A stretch of DNA of 64,000 bases from Aurifilum marmelostoma (taxonomy: Eukaryota > Ascomycota > Sordariomycetes > Diaporthales > Cryphonectriaceae). The DNA is taken from positions 372,001 through 436,000 of the forward strand of contig JAMXSV010000012.1 of the NCBI GenBank assembly GCA_027559495.1, written 5' to 3'. The translations under genes and the position numbers were made by a program. Numbering within the stretch: the stretch's first letter is position 1; each line of letters starts with the position of its first letter. Under the pieces are notes generated by a model. It searched no databases. It had not been told where the DNA came from and saw only the letters and a list, made by a program, of their open reading frames with translations. This document shows positions 1-11,257 of the stretch, in pieces.

Positions 1-145
1 CATGCGCTTGCGCCTTGCTGATGGTCTCCTTTCGAATCGGCTCCCAACGCTTTCCCCCCCTTCCTCACCCTTCTCCCCCCCTCGGACGCCCTCCCTCTCG
101 TGACCTCGATAACATTATCACTCCTTCTTTCAAGAAAACCCTTGA

Positions 146-203
<58 letters not shown>

Positions 204-327
204 ATATATATATACATATATGTATATATATACATGCATATTTGAATTGTGGATATTGGCTAAGCTATCGCGTTCGAACAGGGAGCTACAGAATCTCAAG
301 AACACGGAGAGCTGGAGGGACAGCGCC
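1..327. promoter_or_regulatory. Upstream region of sgf29, pyrimidine-rich with a compound microsatellite
   Basis: No gene is supported here. The first 150 bases are C/T-rich, as in many fungal promoters and 5' leaders. The compound microsatellite annotated separately separates them from the sgf29 start. An open frame runs through the repeat into the gene, but its repeat-encoded Ser-Leu and Thr-His residues look like translated microsatellite, so I place the start at the ATG at 328. Confidence 0.5.
149..237. repeat. Compound microsatellite (CT)n-(CA)n-(TA)n
   Basis: About 20 CT units are followed directly by about 6 CA units and then an irregular TA/TATG tract. It lies about 90 bases before the sgf29 start codon, so it is in the promoter or 5' leader and is likely to vary in length between strains. 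Confidence 0.95.
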
Positions 328-1675
328 ATGTCTGGCCGCAGAAAAGGTCGCAATGACGGCGAGGAGGTCGAGCTCTGGAAAAACACCCAGAACGACATCA
401 AGTCCGTCATCGCCGACATCAACGCCAGCAATGACAACATCCGCCAGATCGCCGCCCTCGAGAGTCAGATTGCCAGGATCAAGGACTCCAAGAACCCAGC
501 CGACAGCGTGCGCACCTCAGAGCTGATGCAGCAGCTCGACACCCTGTACAGGGCCGGCGTCAAGATCAACGATGCCACCGTCAAGAGGATGGCCGATATC
601 TACGAATCCCTAGGCATTGTGAAGGGCATCCAGGCCGCAAAGGAGGAAGACGCCAAACCCTCTATCGGAACAGCTGCCCGCTCTTCAAGCTTTCACGCCG
701 GCACAGGCCGGAGTTCCAGCCGTGCCGGCAAGCTCGAGAAGGGCCGCGAGCGCGCCCAGAGGGAGAGCCAGCTCTCTCGGGACCAGCGGGAGCGGGAGAG
801 GGAGCGGGAGAGGGAGCGGGAGAGGGAGCGGGGAGAGAGAAAAGGAGCGCGAGCGCGAGCGCGAGAGGGAGAGGGAGAAGGACAGAGAGAGGGAGAGAGA
901 GGGCGAGGCGGAGCAGGAGAGGGAACGGGATCGAGATCGGGAGAGAGAAAGGGAGCGCGAGCGGGAGCGCGATCGTGACCGCGACCGCGACCGCGAGCGT
1001 GACGCGGACAGAGAAGGCGACAACAAGGACAGCAAGCAAGATCTATATGACTTCGACGGTGCAACAGACAGTCCCCACCCCAGTCCCATCGGTGGTCACG
1101 CGCGGAAGCTGGCCGGGAGGAACACTGGCCCTGCGAGCGACAGGTCGGGCAACAGGGACAGCGTGCCCCCTCACGGCGGCGACCGCGACCGGGATACACC
1201 GTCCAAAGCCGACAGCGTCGAGCCGCAGGCCCACGGGGTGGTGGGCTCATCGGCCATGCGTGCCAGGGTGGTCTTCTCGGAGAACCAGGATGTGGCGTTC
1301 AAACCCAAGCCGGCGCAGCCCAGCGACACGCAGGACTGGTACCTAGGTAAGGTAAAGAAAGTGATGGGGGACGGCAAGACACGGAGATATCTGGTCAAGG
1401 ACGAGGATCCGGACGTGCCCTCGCCCGCCAGGAAGGAGTACAAGATGAGCGCATCGGCAATGATCCCCATCCCCTCGCCCAGCACCGAGCTACCGAGGCT
1501 CGACAAGGGCAAGATGGTACTAGCGCTCTATCCCGACAGCACCACCTTCTATAAGGCCGAGGTCACGGGGATGGACAGCACGACAGGAAATGTCAGCCTC
1601 CGCTTTGAGGGCGAAGAGCAGTCAGGGACGCAGCAGGTCGTGGAGCGCAGGTTCGTGGTCGACTACCGAGACTGA
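328..1675 (+). CDS. sgf29: SAGA-associated factor 29 (Sgf29), tandem-Tudor histone reader, with an apparent 1-nt frameshift
   Basis: Sgf29 is a subunit of the SAGA histone-acetyltransferase module. In this family the C-terminal double Tudor fold binds H3K4me2/3 and tethers acetylation to promoters. Here an N-terminal helical part (about residues 1-110, with ELWKNTQNDIKSVI) is followed by a long Arg/Glu/Asp repeat (about residues 150-235) and the Tudor pair (about 305-448). The Tudor pair contains the family hallmark MVLALYPDSTTFYKAEV and ends FVVDYRD. The start ATG at 328 begins MSGRRKGRN. The frame from 328 and the frame ending at 1675 differ by one base. They join if one G is dropped from the GGGG run at 830-833, since the surrounding repeat units have GGG. 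The corrected length is about 448 residues. I see no GT-AG intron that would explain the shift, so it is either a sequencing or assembly slip in a repeat, or a real lesion. A repaired protein would be ordinary for the family. Confidence 0.85.
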
Positions 1676-3700
1676 TTACCTCGGTGAGTGGTATGGATAG
1701 GGTAGTACTATCCTGATGAAGGGTGGGTGTGGATGATGATGGGCTGGGAGAAGGAGGCAGATTGCTGTCACCTCGACACGAAGTCTGCTGCCCAATCCGA
1801 GTATATTTAGAAGTGTAGTTGGATGTAAGGTTATATACAGGCATGCAGAATCTATTATGCACACACATTATCCTACACGCAGGCGCATACATGTTGGAAT
1901 CTTAAAAAACACATGTATGGGTAAAATATGTCTCATTTCCCTGACGAGGCTGCTCGTTATGCTCGCTATCCTCCAGCCCAGATGGGAGGATCAGATGCTA
2001 TGGCAGCAATGCCATTTCTTTGAAGAAGCTGGGAAGCTGATTTGTGGGGAGGGGAGAGTTATTCATGCATTAACAATCTGTAGCGGCACAGACGATGAGA
2101 TGTGTGGTAGGGACCGAGCCAGGTTGACACATTAGGGAGGCTTGGTCTGTTGTTGTTGTTGTCAATGCAATGTTTCAATCCCTCATGCAAGGCCCGCGGC
2201 AGCCCTGGCGTGCGGGCAAGAGCCGAGCCGGGGCGGTGCTGGGAAGGGCCCTCCCTCGACCAAGGGCCCCTAAAGTCGAGGACCTCAAGAGAGGGAGAGA
2301 GAGAGAAGAAAAAAGGGGGGGGGGGGTTGGAATTGATTTCGAGCCATCCATGGCCGCCGATCCAGGGGGAGGGTGGTTTAGACGGTCCACTGGCAACTCA
2401 GGGCCTGAAGCAGTAAGGCTGTTCATAGAGCATACTTGATTCATCATTACACGCTACGGTGATAAACCACAGCACACCCCATCCACTGTAATTGCGTACC
2501 GTACCGGGCCTATAGCGGCCGTGGTAAGGTTGACGACAAACTGAATTCAATCTCAACAACCTCGAACCGAAATCCAGAAATCTGATCCTCCTCTCTTTCT
2601 TCCCCTCCCACCAGGGCACTTGATCCGTGCTGCCGACCCTAATCTCCGCGTCTGCCTCTTTCTCGGTCTGTGTCTGGCTCTGCCCTCCCTGGAACATACA
2701 CCACACTCACTCTCTTTTTTTCCCCTCCAACTCACCCACTGTCCTTTCCTCTCTTCTCTCTCCCTCTCCCTGTCGCAATTCCTTTCAATTGTCGTTGTCG
2801 TTCTGCTTTCTCGCTGCGCCCCTCCCCCCCTTCCCCTCCTGTCAAGATTCTGGTGCCCAATCAACAATCCACTAGGTATGTAAAGAATCCCAGGCAGCTC
2901 GTGTAAAGTTTCTCATCGCTAGTTTCACGCCCTGCCCCCCTCAAACCTTGGCCGGCCATGTCAACCCAACCCAGTCCCCTTCAGTCCACATACGCACCCC
3001 TTGCAACTACCTCCATCTTTTCTAAGTCGAAGACCCCTGCAGGAAACATATGCAATATACCCTGGTAGGTGCCTGACCTGGTGGCCTCTCAAAGGGGACT
3101 TACCTTCTGACCTGGTCTGGTCCCTACCGCGTTTCTCTGCATCACAAACCCATCTTAACGTCCACGTTGCTTGCTTCAAGTACACATACACACACGGAGA
3201 GAGAGAGACACACGCACACACATACACACATACACACAATCGTACACTGGTGCTAATTACGTCTGTCCAATTGTCAGCGACGCACGCCGATTTTTCGACG
3301 CCAACGACCATCCCCGCCCTCGATCTATACGGTACCATACTGTGTGGTCTTGCCCTACTTCGAACCTCGACCATCAATCAACCACTCGCTGCTGCTGCGC
3401 GTTGTATCCAGCACGCTCCTCCACCCGGCCAATCCTAGACTGCCTCGACACGCTGCCCTGCCGTGGCTGCTGCGTCCGACGCGCACTGACACAACCTAAC
3501 CTGGCCTGACTCGCCTCGTCCCTCGACCCAACAAGACTGGTGCTCTTTCCTGCCCTTTCACCTCCCGGTCCCACCATCACCACCACCTCTGCAACGGTCG
3601 CTCGACTTCGATACGCACTAGGATCGCTTATCCTCACCTCCCACCCCGTCTCTGCGTACGCACGACACTTTATAGAACCTGCAAACAGACCACCGTCATA
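1676..3700. other. Intergenic region: sgf29 3' end and long arf6 5' leader/promoter
   Basis: I find no convincing coding sequence in these 2 kb; the short open frames are low-complexity or antisense. Visible features are a G12 run near 2,315, a strongly pyrimidine-rich tract at 2,580-2,850, and a CA/GA-rich tract at about 3,180-3,240. C/T-rich stretches continue up to the arf6 ATG, as is typical of a highly expressed fungal promoter with a long leader. Confidence 0.5.
2876..3277 (+). other. Candidate 5'-leader intron of arf6
   Basis: A good fungal donor (GTATGT at 2,876) and an acceptor (TTGTCAG ending at 3,277) with a CTAAT-like branch site about 20 bases upstream bracket this stretch. Leader introns are common in fungal small-GTPase genes. 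This rests on splice-site pattern alone; another intron choice within the leader is possible. Confidence 0.3.
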
Positions 3701-4470
3701 ATGGGTGGGCAACTTTCCAAGATGATGGGCAGGATCTTCGGATCGAAGGAGATGCGCCTGCTCATGCTCGGCCTTGACGCTGCCGGCAAGACTACCATCC
3801 TCTACAAGCTTAAGCTGGGCCAGGACGTCACCACCATCCCCACTGTCGGCTTCAACGTTGAGACCGTCACCTACAAGAATGTCAAGTTCAACGTTTGGGA
3901 TGTTGGCGGTCAAGACAAGATCAGGCCCCTGTGGAGGCATTACTTCAGCGGTAAGGACAGTGCACCTCACCCCGGGGCCATTGGCTTGATCCCGGGGTCT
4001 CTGTGCGCGTGAAACTGGTGGCTGACTTGATGACTCGTCGCTCGCATCCAACAGGCACCCAAGGTCTCATCTTTGTTATTGACTCGTCCGACCGCGCACG
4101 CATGGAGGAGGCCAGGCAGGAACTGCACCGCATCATCAACGATAGGGAGATGAAGGACAGTTTGCTGTTGGTCTTTGCCAACAAGCAGGATCTAGATAAT
4201 GGTGAGCCTCTTCATCTCTCCACCTCGCCCCCCAAACAACCACAAACGGTTCTTGCGGAGACACACGAAGCTCACATGCTGATTTGTCCTTTGTTTCCCC
4301 CCACAGCCATGAAGCCACAGGAGGTGACAGAGGCCCTTAAGCTCAACCAGCTCAAGGACAAGATATGGTTCGTCGTGCCCAGTTGCGCGACAACTGGCGA
4401 AGGCCTGCTCGAGGGTCTTGCCTGGCTGTCCAACAACGTCAAGACCCCTACTGCCCCGGCCAAGAAGTAG
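3701..4470 (+). CDS. arf6: ADP-ribosylation factor GTPase, Arf6/ArfB type (3 coding exons)
   Basis: This is a small Ras-superfamily GTPase that acts at the plasma membrane and endosomes in endocytosis and polarised growth. Exons are 3701-3950, 4055-4201 and 4307-4470; introns 3951-4054 (GTAAGG...ACAG) and 4202-4306 (GTGAGC...ACAG) restore the frame exactly. The product is 186 residues. Gly2 fits N-myristoylation. The nucleotide-binding motifs are all present: GLDAAGKT (P-loop), DVGGQDK (switch II), NKQDL and SCATTGEG. The choice of Arf6 over Arf1 rests on VTYKNVKFNVWDVGGQ, the RHYFSGTQGLIFV segment across the first splice junction, and HRIINDREMKD, which are Arf6-like. The C-terminal tail TPTAPAKK extends slightly past animal Arf6. 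No defect is seen. Its downstream neighbour ssn3 is convergent. Confidence 0.93.
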
Positions 4471-5548
4471 GAGCTCTAGGAGCCTGTGAGGTGATTGGTT
4501 CACAGTCTGTGAGGACATGCTGGCGGTCCTTGTGTCAGTTGGTATCACTTGCCCGTCATCTGCATATCGTGTTGGGTCGAGGTTGAGTACCCAGCCGTGA
4601 TGAGGACCAGGAGAGATCGCATGCGCAGCTTGCTCTGATGGACACCGGGGAGCGATTGTTTTTGGACCTCGATGCGAGCAAGTCGATGCTGGATTTCCGC
4701 CGCCATATGAAGCGAGAGCATGCGGGTCTGACAGCTGGCGACAACGGGCGTTTTCCACTTCACACGCAACACGGCCTGTGTTCAAGGTTCTCCCATTCTC
4801 GCCCTCACCGATTTTCCTTTGTTTTCTGTATCATGGCCCTACGTTTGACGATCCAACTAAACCCCCCCCCCAAATCGTTAATTTTCTTCTGTACATTCAT
4901 GTAATTCTCACCATCTTCGCATTTTCAGCTTCTCTTTGTTTCTCTTTATTGTTGTTATTCTGGCGGGATACCCAAAGCGAGAATTCAGGACCTATTATTA
5001 AACATACAAGATCCCGTTGCTCCAACGCTGCTGAAGTCTTATCCCCGGCGTGATGTTTTCAGTCATTAGGGGTTGAGAGAGGCGCTGCTGCTCATTGTCC
5101 GCACCCAGGGCCTCCAGTAGACTGATACGCAAAAGAAGCAATGTAAGTCCAGTGCCGCGCTGGGCGGACTCTTTCACTTGGCTGAACAGCCGAAGGTGGG
5201 ATCTTCGCCGGGGGCTGTGTTGACCTCCTTAAACAGACGGTCGGGGAGGCCGGTTTGAACAGCCTCAAAATTGTGAAACCTCATGTGAAAGGTAGAGGCG
5301 AGCAAAGCATGTTGTATATAGGTACAAATAAAAATCCCTGTAGTACTTAACATCCATCTCCAGAAGAGCCATCATCTCTATTCTTTGCATTGTCCATGAA
5401 CGCCACGCTTTTTATCTTAATGCATGTACCCTCGTGGCCTATACCACTCTATCGACGAAGAAAGGCAAAGAAAAAGAGAGAAAGAAAAGTCTATGGCCTT
5501 GCGCTGGAGGACGGCTCCACGCAATTGAACAATACATCTCGAAGATTT
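4471..5548. other. Intergenic region between convergent arf6 and ssn3
   Basis: This 1.1-kb stretch holds the 3' untranslated regions of two convergent genes. A/T-rich signals that could direct polyadenylation occur near 4,995-5,005 (ATTATTAAACATAC) and near 5,325 (CAAATAAAAATC). No coding sequence is supported. Confidence 0.5.
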
Positions 5549-7309
5549 CTAGCCTTCCTTCATTCTCTTTCCCGGGCGCAACGAGTCATCGGGCAGGCCG
5601 CTCCTCTTTGTACCTGGAAGGCTGCTCGTGCGTATATCGTTATCGTCCTGGCTGACACGTCGGTGTGGATACTCCATTTTGAGGCCCTCGAAGCAGTTGG
5701 TGCTGGGGCGGTCGGGCCCTGTGGTGAAAAAGGGATGCTGCAGCGCCTGGGCTGCGGTTAGCCTCTTCTCAGGGTCGTACTCGAGCAGGCCAGCGAGCAG
5801 CTTATAGCCTTCCTGACCCAAACTGGCCAGCGAGCTGGGCCCACCGTTGGGGGCCGGCTGCGACGTGCCGGTGCTCGTGTTGATAGTACTGTAGTACCAC
5901 TTTTCCAGGTGGCTCGAGGGCGTCTGCTGCTGCTGCTGCTGCTGCTGTGAGGGAGAGGATGAGTGGTGGTGATGGTGATGGCTGCTGGTGCTGCTGTGGT
6001 GATGGTGCTGCCCACGCCCGTGGTGACCGCCATGGTGTGGCACTGGCGGGGTCAGCTGCTGCAGGGCCTGGTACTCGGGCATGTGCACCAGGAGCGGCCA
6101 CCTCTCCTTGGTAGGCAAACCCATGATGTCGACAATCTTCTGCATCTGGTTACGCTGGAAGGGCACGGTCTTCTTGCTGTCCATCTTGGCCTCCTCGCCC
6201 TTGAAGATGGGCCGCAGGCTCAGCAGCTCGGCAAAGATACAGCCAAGGGCCCACATGTCGATGGCCGGGGTGTAGTGGCGGGAGCCCAGTAGCAGCTCAG
6301 GGGCGCGGTACCAGATGGTGACGACGACCTTGTCGCCACTGTACAGACTGTGGAGGGGCTTCTGGAACATGCGGGCCAGGCCGAGGTCGCCGATTTTGAC
6401 CTCGCCGGCAGAGGTGACCATAATGTTGGCGGGCTTGAGGTCACGGTGCAGAACCCAGTTGGAGTGGAGGTACTGGCAGCCGTTGAAGAGCTGGAACATG
6501 ATACTCTTGATGGTGGCGGGCGGAACAGGGTGGCGCGGCTGCTGGGTGTGGTGGTGGATGATCTGCAGCAGGTCGTGCTCGGCATACTCAAAAACCATGT
6601 AGATGCATTTGTCCTCGAGGATGATCTCGTGCAGCTTGATGACGCTGGCGTGCGACAGCTCGCTACACAAGGCCATCTCGCGTACTGCCGACTGCGAGAT
6701 ACCCGTGTACGTCACCACCTCGCCTTCCTTGTCCGGCTTGAACTTCTTGATGGCGAACTCGCCAGCCTGGCCCTGCCGGCCCACCGCTTTGTATACGCGC
6801 CCATACGTCCCGGAGCTGATGAAACCGATGACCTTGTACCGGTCGATCACCCGGACCTTGGACTGGTAGCCGATGGGGCCAAACGCGCCGCGATCGGCGG
6901 GATCTGTGTGTAGCTTTCATGTCAGTCAAGAGTGCGAAGGATAAAATATTTTTTTGACTCCTTTTCTTTTTCCCCTCTCTGAACATCCCTCCTTGTCTTC
7001 CTTTATCGTTCACTCTGTGAGTCTCTGTGTGTCTCTGTATGCGCGTTTGTCTTTCTCTCGCGAGCACTCGAGGCAGTAGGACCGCGGGCGTGCATCAGGA
7101 TGAGAGGCTTGAGTGGTAATGGAACATGATGATGGGCGATGAGAAGAAGAAGAAAAAAGAGCATGAGAGGGGTAAGTCATACACGATGATAATGATGATG
7201 ATGAATAGGACGACCCTTGCCTCGACAGACCAGGTCTTACTTGACCCGCATGGGTGGCCGATGACTGTCGGGACAGACCATACTGTCTCGACCCCGCTGC
7301 CGAGTTCAT
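5549..7309 (-). CDS. ssn3: Mediator kinase Ssn3/Cdk8 (cyclin-dependent kinase 8)
   Basis: This is the catalytic subunit of the Mediator CDK8 module, which phosphorylates RNA polymerase II and transcription factors. The kinase domain is clear: GTYGRV glycine loop, AIKKFK lysine, the PSTAIRE-equivalent SQSAVREM, HRDLKPAN, DLGLAR and the APE segment YRAPELLLG. The C-terminus EYPHRRVSQDDNDIRTSSLP is diagnostic of filamentous-fungal Ssn3. The large 3' exon is certain. Its 5' side reads GPIGYQSKVRVIDRYKV, so the gene starts further upstream. I propose a first exon at 7241-7309 (ATG at 7,309; donor GTAAGA), an intron at 6914-7240, and a second exon at 5549-6913, giving 477 residues in one frame. A stronger-looking acceptor at 6,904 would need a different donor. 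Odd feature: a His-rich tract and a Gln8 tract sit in the insert before the last kinase subdomain. Confidence 0.9.
5924..6030 (-). repeat. Poly-Gln and poly-His coding repeat inside ssn3
   Basis: CTG repeats at about 5,924-5,947 encode Gln8. The neighbouring GTG/ATG-rich part, to about 6,030, encodes several runs of His. They lie in a non-catalytic loop, where other Ssn3 proteins are variable, so length change should be tolerated. Confidence 0.85.
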
Positions 7310-9755
7310 TATGCCACCGCCTCCGCAGTCGCTGGTGGTGATGATGGCTGTGATGATGGTGGTGGTGGTGGTGGTGGAGAGAATGAAGGCGAACGTAATG
7401 AGGACGGGAAGGAGAAGAGTGAGCACCGAGTCGGAGAGAAAGGAAGAAGGTTGGGGGTGAGGAGGGGAAGGAACGATGCCGGGCGCTTGTGGTCTCGACC
7501 ATCCGCCAGCGTATCCTGCCCCGAGGTGTTCACATTAGAAATCAGATAAAAATCGAAAAAGGAATGCTCCGAATCAGACACATGCGCACGCATAGGCAGA
7601 CAAGACTGCTTCATGCATACAGACGTGGGCTGGGTGCCTCGGGACGGTGAATTATTTCTTCTGGCGGCCAGCTGACATCCGACGGGTCCGGAAGACTCCG
7701 CCAAAACGCTGAGGCTGTCAGTCACAAACCAGATCGGCTCCGTTGCCGGTCTCCCCGAAAAGCGAGATGATTGAGGCCCGTGTGCGATGAGAGAATGTCG
7801 GGGTAAAAACAAAGAGCAGCGGTTTGAGGGATTTGTGTGTGAACTAGCGAGGGTCTGGAAATGAAGGGGGTGATGGAAAAGGCAGAGAATGGGGGTTGAA
7901 AAGACAAAGAATGAGCTAGACGGGTCGAAGTAGTAGAGGGTAGATTTAGAAGGGTTAAGGACAGCTGGTTGACAAGGGTTGCAAAAAGATATCAAGGGGA
8001 CAATAAATGACAATTAGTAAGAACAATCAATATCTGCACATCAGGTAGAGGGTGGGCGTATGTATGTGCATGCAAGTATGTATAAACGAATGCAGGGGGG
8101 AAGAGGTCATCCAGTCCCGTCGTGGTAACCGGTGAGCAACGATCAACAGAAGTCTGTCTGCTGAGGTAAAGTTGGCCACACGAGCAGTTTTACCTCGTAG
8201 AGTCATTTATTTTCTGCAGGCCGCACACAGACACGCACTCATACACAATCTCACACAAACGCATCGACACTCGAGTGAGAGAAAGAGACAGGGAGAAGAC
8301 AAAGAGGAAGGTGTGGAAGGAGAACAGGTGAAAATCGTATGCAACAAGGCGATCTGTCTGTAGTGCTCTGGGCCTCGTTTTGTCTTTTTCGTTTCTTTCT
8401 TTTTTCTTACCTTCAAAAGCAGCCTGGACGCTCCTCTTGATCGAAGTAGAGCCCGAATGTTGATGTGTGAACGTCCTGCCCGACCCTTGAGATGCAACAG
8501 ACGATGGGTTAGTGGTCATGCTTTCCGAGTCCACGCCTTAGGAGGAGTGGACTTGGCCTCCCTCCTTGCGCTGGGAACGAGACGTCTGTGGTGGTGGAGG
8601 GGTTCTGAGACCGTAGGCCAGCCGCGCTTCGTCCTTCGAAGTGGAACGAGTCACGACGCCTCCAGTGAACTCGCTCAAGACGGGCCGGCTTGTCGATCAG
8701 GTGTGGGTTGATCTTGATCCTGTGCCGCCCCTTGATGCCGACAGGGCCAACGACACCCCCAAAAGCACCTCGGGTATGCACGATAAATTGTATGTGTCGG
8801 ATATTGAGGACCTCAGTAGACGCCCTGTCCTGGTTGCTTTTCGGGTTCGGGGCCAAGAGCGGCCAACGATGCAGGTAGTTTATTGCTTTCTGTGCTTTTT
8901 GGCCCGAGGGGCACACAGGATGTCTCTTCTGTCTCGGATAGAAGAGAGGGTTCAAGGGTGCGGATCAGAATCTAGACCCTAGGATCTTGTTTTTCCTGTG
9001 CGGCTGGTGCGTTGCTTGTCCAGCCTCTTGAGCGACACAGGAGATGGAATCAAATTGCCCGTCAGAGGATACTATCTGTTGCTGCGCAGATCGGCTCGAG
9101 AATCGGGTTTCAAGACCTCAAGGGTGACGACAATCGGTTGGCAGGCAGATCGTCAGTCGATAGGAAGATCGGGGTTTGGTGGTCGCGGCGTCGATTGAAG
9201 TTCGATGCACAGGTGGTTGGTAATATGGCTTCCTTTGTTACAACGATGGTTGTCGAAGTCCTGATGTAGAAACGATAAGATTATGATCATGTACCATTTG
9301 CTGGTAGATGGTCGTTGTCGTTAAGGCTTGTTTGCTTCGTCGTCTGCTGTTGTTGCCAGTGCCGTTTCGGAACACTAGGGCCGAGGGAGCACTGCGGCTG
9401 AAGCGCTAACATTTCAACTGCGACACGCCCGGGAAGTCTGTTACTGTTTTGTGACTGGAACCCCCCTGGCTGGTCCGTCGCCTCCATCTCAGAAGCAGAT
9501 CGAGATCCGTGGTAGCACCTTCACAATGCACGCAAGAAAGAGGCCAAGGACCTATCTATCGAAAGGAAATATTGATTTGCTCCTTTTCCTTCCCTGTCTC
9601 CCCCCCCTCTCTTCTTCTCCCCCATCCTTCATAGAGGCCGCGAGGTAAGTTCACAAGGTGATCGCAAACAAACCCCATCTCAGCAGCCTCCCCAGCCCAG
9701 TCATACTCGTCTATCTCCCAAGGTCCTAGTCCTAGCAGCCCTCCTATCACTGCTA
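7310..9755. other. Long intergenic region upstream of ssn3 and downstream of arp2
   Basis: No recognised protein is encoded. A 234-codon minus-strand frame at 7,309-8,013 is rich in Ser/Pro/Phe and resembles no family I know; I read it as pyrimidine-rich ssn3 leader. A 148-codon minus-strand frame at 8,509-8,955 and an overlapping plus-strand frame at 8,641-8,982 are also unrecognised. One exon-like piece near 8,411-8,519 is listed separately. The likely content is a long ssn3 promoter and leader. Confidence 0.4.
8411..8519 (-). other. Exon-like small reading frame with a strong donor site
   Basis: From the ATG at 8,519 an open frame of 36 codons (MTTNPSSVASQGSG...QAAFE) ends exactly at a consensus donor (GTAAGA at 8,410). 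An acceptor CTGCAG near 8,209 would add only a few codons before a stop. It could be an upstream open frame or leader exon of ssn3, or the start of an unrecognised small gene. The evidence is only codon flow and the splice site. Confidence 0.2.
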
Positions 9756-11257
9756 CTACCTAGGTCCCAGCTTCTCAAGCACCCTGGGGCCTTGCTCTTC
9801 CCACTCCTGCTTCGTGATCCACATGCTCTCCTTGTCCGCCATGATGTTGGCCAGCACCGCTCCACCCAGGAAGACCATGTGGCGCCGTCTGGGCGGGTCT
9901 TCTATCCTGACCTTGAATTTGCTCAGGCGCTCCGGGTTGCCCTCCAGTACCCGCGTCAGCCACAGCTGCTTCAGCTCCTTCTCCAGCCGTGATGGCAGGC
10001 CCGGGTACATGCTGCTTCCGCCCGACAGGACGATGGCCTTAAACAGCGACGAGCGTACGTCCACGTCGGCGGCCTGAATCGTGTTGAATAGGAACTCGGC
10101 GATGCCCGGTTGCTCGCAGTCCACCAGGTGTGGCTGGAAGAGACATTCAGGTGCCTCGAACCTCTCGCTCCCGACGCGAATGACCCGCCCGTCCGGCAGC
10201 GTGTAGCTCTCCACCAGCACGGTCGTGTCCTCGCTCAGACGCTTGTCCAGCTCCAGGTCGTAGCTCACGTAGCACAGCTTCTCCTTGATCTGGCGCACCG
10301 TCTCGAAGTCGGCGGTACGGTTGAGAGCGTAACCTCTGCGCAGCAGCAGGGCGATCAGGTTGCGGGTGACGTCGCGGCCAGCGACGTCGAGGCGGCGGGT
10401 GAGGTGGTTAAGGACCACGGACTCGTAGACGGGGACGATGTGGGTGACGCCATCACCCGAGTCGACAACGACACCAGAACTGAGACCTTATCAAGGGGAG
10501 GGGGGGGGCAAAGGTCAGTCAAGAGCATTCATAGCCGCCGCCATTGTAACCATCAGTATCACCTCGGGGAGGAGAAGGGGGAGGAGGGACTTTGGGGTTG
10601 CCAGGGGTAAGAAGAGCAAGGAGGCAAGCATACCTTGTGCGTAGAGGGCCAGGACGGCTTGAATGGCAACGTAGACACCGCCAAACCCGTAGCGGTCGAA
10701 CATGACCTCGCACATCTGCTCGCGATTCTTGAGCGGGTTCATGGGGGGCTCGGTCAGGAGGATCTTGCGGCCGGTGGGGTCGACCTTCATCTTCTCGAAG
10801 AAGGTATAGTCCCAGAGGTGCTGCATGTCATCCCATTTTTTGACGATGCCGTTTTCCATGGGATAGCTGATCTGCAGCATGGTGCGGGCTGCAGCGGCCT
10901 CATCACCACACATGATGTCCTTGATGACCAGATCGCTGTCGCCAGCACCCTTCTCCTCGGTACGTAGAATGGGCCGGCCGACAATGGATGGGTACTGGAA
11001 CTCGGGAAAGTTTTGGGCCGCATACCCGACCTTGAGGAAGCCGGTACCGCCATCGAGGACTAGAGAGAGAGCGAGGGGCAGAGAAAGAGTCAGTCTTGTC
11101 AGCAGCAAACAAGCAGGAGATGACAGGAGAACTAGTGTGGGGTGGTAGTGATGTTCTCTTAGAGAGAGAGGCAGAGGGGAGGCAGAGGGAGGAGATACGA
11201 GGACACAGGGCGAGAGGGAGGGACGGTGGCATTACCGATAGGAGGCGGGTTCGCCAT
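9756..11257 (-). CDS. arp2: Actin-related protein 2, subunit of the Arp2/3 complex (3 coding exons)
   Basis: Arp2 pairs with Arp3 as the pseudo-actin seed from which branched actin filaments grow at endocytic patches. Coding exons on the minus strand are 11236-11257, 10634-11059 and 9756-10486, with introns 11060-11235 (GTAATG...CTAG) and 10487-10633 (GTATGC...TAAG). Both joins restore the frame. The product is 392 residues, almost the length of yeast Arp2. It begins MANPPPIVLDGGTGFLKVG. Actin-fold nucleotide motifs are present: DGGTGFLKVGYA (phosphate 1), DSGDGVTHIVP (phosphate 2) and SGGSSMYPGL (adenosine). Arp2-specific segments include QISYPMENGIVKKWDDM, LTEPPMNPLKNRE and the C-terminal LEKLGPR. 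The first coding exon is only 22 bases. It is divergent from the racemase-like gene. Confidence 0.95.

Noticed and set aside
662..1250. Minus-strand frames rich in Leu/Pro or Ser/Arg opposite sgf29
   Set aside because: They are complements of the Arg/Glu codon repeat of sgf29 and carry no independent motif.
3701..4470. Arf1 as the identity of the small GTPase
   Set aside because: The interswitch and HRIINDREM segments fit Arf6/ArfB better than Arf1.
7309..8013. 234-codon minus-strand open frame as a gene
   Set aside because: It is Ser/Pro/Phe-rich, with no recognisable domain, and lies across the likely ssn3 first exon and leader. It reads as pyrimidine-rich untranslated DNA.
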